From Notamacropus eugenii (lineage: Eukaryota; Chordata; Mammalia; Diprotodontia; Macropodidae): 64,000 nucleotides of DNA. Positions 57,568 to 64,000 of this stretch are shown here, in pieces (position 1 is the stretch's first letter; every line of letters starts with the position of its first letter). Made by a program: the position numbers and the translations under genes. The DNA lies in assembly GCF_028372415.1 (NCBI RefSeq), contig NC_092875.1, forward strand, positions 53,446,271-53,510,270, read 5' to 3'. Below the pieces are notes generated by a model, which did not search any database, had not been told where the DNA came from, and saw nothing but the letters and a program-made list of their open reading frames with translations.

Positions 57568-57603
57568 CAACACTGGGTAGTTCTGGATCATGTTCATTAT
57601 AAC
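57568..57603 (-). pseudogene. MUC16: MUC16 SEA exon 5 of the preceding cassette, intact
   Basis: 36 bp between GGTTTCCAG and GTAAGTATG, reading GYNEHDPELPSV with the borrowed G. It is the most upstream MUC16 exon recognised in the window; its own exons 1-4 are not seen in 57.6-64 kb. Confidence 0.75.
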
Positions 57604-57899
57604 CTGGAAACCAAAAGGTGGACAATAAGGGTAGTAAGCCCAACATAGCAGAAGAGAAAAAAAGGAATACTCAGACTGAATGACCCAGTTAAGTAGGATC
57701 CACTTTGCTTTATGTTTCTGGCATGAGATAGGGAGAATAGGAAGTTTGCAACCTAGGAGGAATGAAAATGAGACAAAGAGAAACTAAGTGCCTGAAATAA
57801 TGCACTCTTTCTGCTCTGGCCTATAGGAAAATAGAAATGGTCAGACTAGCTGCTCTCCTTACTCTCCTGGCTTGATAGGAAGCTTAGGACCAAAAATAC

Positions 57900-59020
57900 A
57901 GAAATGGTAGGGATTTCAGAGGCTATATAATATAACCCCTTCCTTCTATGGATTAGGAAACTGAGGCTAAGAGAAACTAACTGACTTATCAGTAAGAGCA
58001 GCATACTGACTTGGTGCTGGGATTGGAGTTAGGAAGACCTGAATTTGAATCCTGTCTCAGGCCCTTGCTAGCTGGGCTTAACCTCTCTCAGTCTCAGTTT
58101 CCTCATATGCAAAATTAGGACAATAATAGAGCCTACCTTGCAGGGTTATTGTGAGGATCAAATGAGATGACATATTCGGTGTTATAGAAATGCTATTATT
58201 ATTATCATCAGTAGGCAATTATCATTAATACAAGGATTTTGCTCAAGGTTATCCAGCTAGTAAGTGTTTAAGGGTAAAATTTGAACAATATCTTTTTGAC
58301 TCTAAGTCCAGGGCTCTATCCACTAAGAAAAGCTCACTTTTGGTCATACTGGTCACACAGGCCGTAAGTGGCAGGGCCAGGATCTGAATCCAGATCCCCT
58401 GACTCCACATCTAGCACATTTCCCATATGTAGTCCTTTACTAAGATGACTGAGCACATATGATGGGATTTTCCTCAGCCAGAATAGACACTAGCCAAGGT
58501 GACATCAGATACCTGTACAAGCTTCCTACCTAAAATCTCAGATGCAGAAAAGGCATGAAAGGTCTCAAATCCAATTTCAACATGAACCAGAACTTCCTTT
58601 ATAAAAACCCCAATCAGCAACCATTCAACCTCTGCCTAGAGGCCTTCAGTTACAAGGACAATTCAAGTCCCACATTCAAAAACAGATCCTCTACTTTGGG
58701 ACAGCTCTGAGTCACCTTTTTCTTAGATTATGGGACCACGTCTGTAGAAAGGATACAACATGTATCACTGACATAATAATGGGGGACTATGGTGAACTCT
58801 GGAGTAAATACAAAATTTAGATAAGATACGATCATAGAGCTCATAATAGAGCTTCTTATGCCCTCACAGAGTCAGAACCAAGCATTCATAGGGCAACAAA
58901 GATTCATAATCTCCTAACTTATTAGAGCTGGAAGGAACCTTATTTCCTGTTATCAAATCCAATCCCTTAATTTTAGGAAAATAAAACTATAACCCAAGGA
59001 GGGAAAGGGACTTCCTCAAG
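57900..59020. repeat. Cluster of MIR-type SINEs and ancient repeat
   Basis: Reverse MIR at about 57900-58000, forward MIR at about 58000-58215 ('acctgaatttgaatcctgtc', 'gcagggttattgtgaggatc'), reverse pieces at about 58230-58420, a piece of the 21.6 kb family near 58550-58740, and a reverse MIR-like block near 58900-59010. Confidence 0.5.
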
Positions 59021-59925
59021 TCTACAAATATGAACTGGGGAGACAAATCTGGTTGAAGGAGTGCCATTTGGAGAGTAGGGTTGAATAGATTAGATACACA
59101 GATGGGCCTGACAAAGAAAGTTCCTGAAAGCCAGTACAAACGGCTTCAACTGGATATGGAGTGAGTCACTGTAATGTAGCAAGAGCAACCATTTGACCCT
59201 AACTGTAGGAAAGCTGGGAAAATGCCTCCAACTCATTCTTTTGCCTTCCAATCTTTCTAAGTCAAATCTCAGTGGTCTACATGGCTATATAGCTTATGGG
59301 TATGGGAGGAGCTGAAAAGAACTGATTGGGTAAATAATTCAACTATCAGGCAGTCCTGGAATTATCACTATGGGGCAAAGTAGTCCCCCAAAAGAACTAT
59401 TTGACCTGAAAGTTGTTTGCTGTGCCAACTAGGTGAAGCTGTGGCTCTGACTCATAAATAAGTTGAAATTGCTCTGCAGTTGTAGCCTAACCTATCAAAG
59501 GACTGTAACAACTATCCTACACTGAAGTGGACACTAAGTAGCTACAATTCACTGAAGAAGCAGCAAAAAAGAAGCATTGGATAATGGCTCCTATGTCTTT
59601 TTGAAAAGATGCTTACCCTAAAAGTATCTTGAACATGAGGACAGCTTTTAGGGTACCATGTTTGAGTTAACCATGTCCTAGAGTAGATGGTTTTTTGGTT
59701 TGTTTTATTCTGCAGTATAGCCTGGTAAAAGCTTAATTTAAAGAAGATGATTTTATTAATATTATATTATAATATTATGTGATCCAGGACACACAGGATT
59801 ACATAGGAGGAAGAAGTTGGTTGGGTTGCTTCTGGGGTATTATGTAATACTTTTAATGATCCCAAACTAGTCCATGATACAAAAGCTCATGGCTTTACAT
59901 GAATGATGCTATCATGAAACGACAT
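59020..59925. other. No gene or clear repeat seen
   Basis: A/T-rich DNA without recognisable coding or repeat signatures, apart from short A/T runs near 59750. Confidence 0.4.
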
Positions 59926-60744
59926 TTTTTTTATTAATTTATTTAACTTTTAACATTCATTTTCACAAAATTTTGGGTTCCAAATTTTCTCCCCATTTGT
60001 CCCCTCCCCCCACCCCAAAACACTGAGCATTCTAATTGCCCCTATCACCAATCTGCTCTCTCTTTTGTCATCCCTCCCTTCCCTTGTCCCCATCTTCTCT
60101 TTTGTCCTGTAGGGCCAGATAACTCTCTATACTTCTTTACCTGAATTTCTTATTTCCTAGTAGCAAGAAGAGTACTCGACAGTTGTTCCTAACACTTTGA
60201 GTTCCAACTTCTCCTCATCCCTCCCTCCCCACCCATTCCCTTTGGAAGGCAGGCAATTCAATATAGGCCATATCTGTGTAGTTTTGCAAACGACTTCCAC
60301 TTGCAAATGCAAGACCAACTATATTTCCCTCCATCCCATCCTGCCCCCCATTGCTTCTATTCTCTCTTTTGATCCTGTCCCTCCCCAAGAGTGTTGACTT
60401 CAAATTGCTCCCTCCTCCCATTGCCCTCCCTTCCATCATCCCCCCCACCCTGCTTATCCCCTTCTCCCCCACTTTCCTGTATTGTAAGATAGGTTTTCAT
60501 ACCAAAATGACTGTGCATTTTATTCCTTCCTTTAGTGGAATGTGATGAAAGTAAACTTCATGTTTTTCTCTCACATCCCTTCTTTTTCCCTCCACTAAAA
60601 AGTCTTTTGCTTGCCTCTTTTATGAGAGATAATTTGCCGCATTCCAGTTCTCCCTTTCTCCTCCCAGTATATTTCTCTCTCACCACTTAAATTCATTTTT
60701 TTAAAAATATGATCCCATCCTATTCAATTCACTCTGTGCTCTGT

Positions 60745-60774
60745 GTGTGTGTGTGTGTGTGTGTATGTGTGTGT
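60745..60774. repeat. (GT)n within HAL1 3'UTR
   Basis: Short GT array at the same place as the one at 17357-17390 in the first HAL1, so it is an inherited part of the element. Confidence 0.8.
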
Positions 60775-60909
60775 AATCCCACCCACTACCCAGATACTGA
60801 AAAGTTTCAAGAGTTACAAATATTTTCTTTCCATGTAGGAATGTAAACAGTTCAACTTTAGTAAGTCCCTTGTGACTTCTCTTTGCTGTTTACCTTTTCA
60901 TACTTCTCT

Positions 60910-61821
60910 TCATTCTTGTGTTTGAAAGTCAAATTTTCTTTTCAGCTCTGGTCTTTTCATCAAGAATGCTTGAAAGTCCCCAATTTCATTGAAAGACCAT
61001 TTTTTCCCCTGAAGTATTATACTCAGTTTTGCTGGGTAGGTGATTCTTGGCTTTGGTCCTAGTTCCTTTGACTTCTGGAATATCATATTCCATGCCCTTC
61101 GATCCCTTAATGTGGAACCTGCTAGATCTTGTGTATTTCCACAATACTTGAATTGTTTCTTTCTAGCTGCTTGCAATATTTTCTCCTTGATCTGGGAACT
61201 CTGGAATTTGGCCACAATGTTCCTAGTAGTTTCTCTTTTTGGATCTCTTTCAGGCGGTGTTCTGTGGATTCCTTGAATACTTATTTTGCCCTCTGGTTCT
61301 AGAATCTCAGGGCAGTTTTCCTTGATAACTTCATGAAAGATGATGTCTAGGCTTTTTTTTTGATAAAGGCTTTCAGGTAGTCCCATAATTTTTAAATTGT
61401 CTCTCCTGGATCTATTTTCCAGGTCAGTTGTTTTTCCGATGAGATATTTCACATTATCTTCCATTTTTTCATTCTTTTGGTTTTGTTTTGTGATTTCTTG
61501 GTTTCTCATAAAGTCATTAGCCTCCATCTGTTCCATTCTAATTTTGAAAGAACTGTTTTCTTCAGTGAGCTTTTGAACCTCCTTTTCCATTTGGCTAATT
61601 CTGCTTTTGAAAGCATTCTTCTCATTGGCTTTTTGAACCTCTTTTGCCAATTGAGTTAGCCTATTTTTCAGGGCGTTATTTTCTTCAGCATTTTTTTGGG
61701 TCTCCTTTAGCAGGGTGTTTACTTGTTTTTCATGCTTCGCTTGCATGTCTCTCATTGCTCTTCTCAGTTTTTCCTCCACCTCTCTAACTTGATTTTCAAA
61801 ATCCTTTTTGAGCTCTTCCAT
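60910..61821 (-). CDS. HAL1/L1 ORF1 RNA-binding protein, second copy
   Basis: An open frame of 303 codons from the ATG at 61821, extendable upstream in frame through LPSGKDIEIKASVSQPTQW. It has a coiled coil (QVREVEEKLRRAMRD, LTQLAKEVQKANEK), an RRM-like part (RRDNLKIMGLPE, IIFHEVIKENCPEILEPEG) and a basic C-terminal domain (AARKKQFKYCGN, ITYPAKLSII). A short gap removes the RIT-type residues after CGNT that the first copy has. No frameshift in the body. Confidence 0.8.
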   Translation of the reverse strand: MEELKKDFENQVREVEEKLRRAMRDMQAKHEKQVNTLLKETQKNAEENNALKNRLTQLAKEVQKANEKNAFKSRISQMEKEVQKLTEENSSFKIRMEQMEANDFMRNQEITKQNQKNEKMEDNVKYLIGKTTDLENRSRRDNLKIMGLPESLYQKKSLDIIFHEVIKENCPEILEPEGKISIQGIHRTPPERDPKRETTRNIVAKFQSSQIKEKILQAARKKQFKYCGNTQDLAGSTLRDRRAWNMIFQKSKELGPKPRITYPAKLSIILQGKKWSFNEIGDFQAFLMKRPELKRKFDFQTQE

Positions 61822-62647
61822 GGCCTGAGCCCATTGAGTGGGCTGGGATACAGAAGCCTTGATTTCTATGTCTTTCCCTGATGGTAAGCATTGTTCTTCC
61901 TCATCAGAAGGAAAGGAGGAAATATCTGTTCACCAAGAAAGTAACCTTCTATAGTCTTATTTTTTTCCCCTTTTCTGGGCATTTTCCCAGCCAGTGACTT
62001 GCCTTCTGAATATTCTCTCCATACCCACTTTGCCTCCAGATCCGCCCAGCCAGAGCTTAGGGTTTGAGATTCAAATGCTGCTTCCCAGCCTCAGGGCTTT
62101 GGGTGGGGGCAGGGCTGCTATTCAGTGTGAGATTAAGTTCAGGTGCTCAGGTGGGGGCAGGGCCACCACATGGGGCTCAGTTCCCTCAGGGGGTTTATGT
62201 GGCGACCTTCAACAATGGATCTGAGCTCCTGCCTGTTTTGGGAGCCCTTGTCCACTGCTGCCTCCCAAGGGGGCCTGAGTTATGGAGACACCCCACTCCC
62301 CTCTCAGCAAGCTGAAAAGACCCTCTCACTGACCTTTGGCACCTGTGGGTGGAGGGACTTGCACTGCTGCTGGAGGTTCTGTCCTTGAAGCCTGCTCGGA
62401 TCCACTCCTCTTGGTGCCACGTGGCCAAGGCAGGGCTGGGCTCTGCTCTGGGTCGGGTGCACAACAGACCTTTTGTGTCAGTGTTTCAGGTCTCTCTGGA
62501 ACAGAAATCTCCTCCACTCCGTTGTTCTGTGGCTTCTGCTGCTCCAGAATTTGTTGGGAGTTCTTCTTTACAGGTATTTTATGGGCTATGAGTAAGGAGC
62601 TAGCATATGTGTATCTTTCTACTCCACCATCTTGGCTCCTCCCCCAC

Positions 62648-63505
62648 AAGCCTTGACTTTTACATCTTCCTCTGATAGAATGCATTGTTTTTCCTCATCT
62701 GAAAGGATGGGAGAAAATACCTGTTCACCAAGAAAGTAACCTTCTATAGTCTTATTTTTTCCCCCTTTTTTGGGCATTTTCCCAGCCACTTACTTGACTT
62801 TTGAGTCTTTTAGCAAGTAGAGAGTATACTCTAGGGACTTGTAAGTTCTCAGATCCTCCAAGGTGGCACCATCTGGGGAGAGGAGTTTACTCCTCTCCTG
62901 GCCTGTGCTTTAGTCTGGGAGGAAACACAAGCTTTTCTCTCCAGGATCCTCTCCAAAGCCTCCACCAGCTCCACTACACCAGTGCTCTTCCTCATCGCAG
63001 GGCCGCCACTTAGGGCTGAGATCCAGATTAGCTGCTCAATTCCCCCAGAGTCTTTAGGCTGAGGGCTCCAAAATGGAAGATGCTCCCATAGCAACCTGGG
63101 GGCTATGGGAGGCCCCATATGGGAAGCCTGGGGGCCAGGGTCATACTGCATTCCCTTCTCACCCAGGGGAAAGAGCTTTCTTACTGACCTTTGAAGGTGT
63201 CTTTGGCTTTTGTGGGTTGAAAAATCTGGGAACAACAGCTTCTGCCCGTGATTATGCCCCTGAAGCCTCCTCCAGTTCTGTCCCTGTCGTATTGGCATGG
63301 GCTATGCTTCACTACAAGCCTGGTGTGATAGACCTTTCCCGTCAGCCTTCCAGGTTGTCTTGGGCTGGAAATTTCTTTTACTCTGTAGTTTTGTGGCTTC
63401 TACTGCTGCAGAATTTGTTCAGAGTCATTTTTTTTACAGGTATTTTATGGGCTATAAGGGGAGAGATAGAGCAGGTCTGTCCTTCTAATCAGCCATTTTG
63501 GTTCC
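62648..63505 (-). mobile_element. L1/HAL1 5'UTR and ORF1 start, truncated
   Basis: On the minus strand it starts with GGATGGAACCAAAATGGCTG (compare the GGAGCCAAGATGGCGGAGTA start). It runs through a 5'UTR like that of the HAL1 copies and reaches the start of ORF1 (EEKQCILSEEDVKVKA). It is then cut exactly where the 5' end of the second HAL1 begins. Confidence 0.65.
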
Positions 63506-64000
63506 ATCCCCTACAGTAACTTTAAATAGGATTTCTCTTTCTATCTCTTGATGTTGAGCTTTGCTAGTAATACATGGAAATGTAGATGATTCATGTGGGT
63601 TTATTTTGCATCCTGTAACTTTGACAAAGTTCTTTATTATTTCAGTAGTTTTTTACTTGATTCTCTAGGATTCTCTAAGTATATCACCATATTGTCTGCA
63701 AAGAGCGATAACTTAGCTTTTTCTTTACCTATTCTAATTCCTTCAACTTCTTTTTCTTCTCTTATTGCTAAAGCTAACATTTTTAGTATCATATTAAATA
63801 ACAGTGGTGATAATGGACATCCTTTTTTGATCCCTGATCTTACTGGAAATGCATCTAACTCATTCTCATTACATATAATGCTTGCTGATGGTTTTAGGTA
63901 GATATTATTTTAAGGAAGGCTCCATTTATTCTTATGCTCTCCAGTGTTTCCAATAGGAATGGGTACTGTATTGTCAAAAGCTTTTTCTGCATCTATTGAG
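63506..64000 (-). mobile_element. L1 ORF2 reverse-transcriptase fragment
   Basis: The minus strand reads SIDAEKAFDNTVPIPI near the right edge and [20 protein letters not shown] further on, the conserved L1 reverse-transcriptase core, then an [14 protein letters not shown]-like portion. The element continues beyond the window. Confidence 0.8.

Larger units (their letters stand above)
7049..57603 (-). pseudogene. MUC16: MUC16 (CA125) 3' region: tandem SEA cassettes plus transmembrane exon, decaying
   Basis: MUC16 is a very large cell-surface mucin of wet epithelia. Its C-terminal third is a row of SEA domains joined by Ser/Thr/Pro linkers, followed by a transmembrane helix and a short tail. 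On this strand I see many short pieces matching human MUC16 as I remember it: the SEA core (LNFTITNL, YTEEMGNPGSSKFN), the RNSSIGLHYAGC strand, the KDGSATGVDAVC strand, the GEYQ..NLSNPDP membrane-proximal piece, LFRNGSMKSYFS, DSLCDF, GYSTNQ, and a hydrophobic WAIILICLAVLL helix. Most sit between AG acceptors and GT donors with one phase pattern. Many exons are broken by stops, frame-changing indels or lost splice sites, so the gene looks inactivated. A functional gene using only the open exons is a less likely alternative. The upstream exons lie beyond the right edge. Confidence 0.85.
59930..62647 (-). mobile_element. Second HAL1 element (ORF1 only)
   Basis: Co-linear with the element at 16.5-19.5 kb: 5'UTR starting GGAGGAGCCAAGATGGTGGA on the right, ORF1, then a roughly 1 kb 3'UTR with G-rich stretch and 'gtgaaaatgaatgttaaaag', and no ORF2. 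No clear target duplication is visible; on its right it joins another L1-type 5'UTR. Confidence 0.8.

Overview
The window looks like nuclear DNA from a marsupial. The reasons are: L1-type ORF1 elements that lack ORF2 (HAL1 structure), a near full-length RTE-clade LINE of the kind abundant in marsupials, MIR/CORE-SINE and RTE-tailed SINE copies throughout, L2/CR1-type LINE tails, and long CA/GT, GGAA and TCTG microsatellites. This species call rests on recognised repeat types; no database was searched.

The only host gene recognised in its own locus is the 3' part of the membrane mucin MUC16 (CA125), on the minus strand. Its exons are scattered from about 57.6 kb down to 7.05 kb. Five or six tandem SEA-domain cassettes lie between 57.6 and 26.4 kb. 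Each is built from the same exon set (36, 60-69, 66-72, 125, 68 and about 173 bp) with a constant phase pattern. They are followed by the unique membrane-proximal exons (25.1, 12.9, 10.8, 9.6, 8.4 and 7.9 kb) and the transmembrane exon (7.1 kb). About a dozen exons are still open with good splice sites. The others carry stops, frame-breaking indels or lost splice dinucleotides, including the last SEA exon and the transmembrane exon acceptor. I read the locus as a decaying, probably unitary pseudogene, or at least a gene that can no longer make its membrane anchor.

The introns have been heavily invaded. At 42.35-51.12 kb a roughly 4 kb RTE LINE, flanked by a 17-18 bp target duplication, splits a mucin linker exon. 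Inside it sits a roughly 4.8 kb processed pseudogene of RNF41 (NRDP1), with 5'UTR, coding part and long 3'UTR. At 54.4-56.1 kb the 3' end of an old LTR retroelement interrupts one copy of a local duplication. Two HAL1 elements (16.5-19.5 and 59.9-62.6 kb, minus strand), each with ORF1 and no ORF2, flank the region. The second abuts another L1-type 5'UTR and an L1 ORF2 fragment that runs off the right edge.

Region by region: 1-7.0 kb, repeats plus one LTR, no confident exon; 7.0-13.0 kb, membrane-proximal MUC16 exons; 13.2-25.0 kb, one LTR, HAL1 #1, microsatellites and ancient repeats; 25.0-38.6 kb, the final membrane-proximal-domain exon at 25.0-25.1 kb and the best-preserved MUC16 cassettes; 38.6-42.3 kb, a decayed cassette plus L2-like DNA; 42.3-51.1 kb, RTE with RNF41 nested inside; 51.1-57.7 kb, two duplicated decayed cassettes and the LTR element; 57.7-64 kb, SINEs, HAL1 #2 and L1 fragments.
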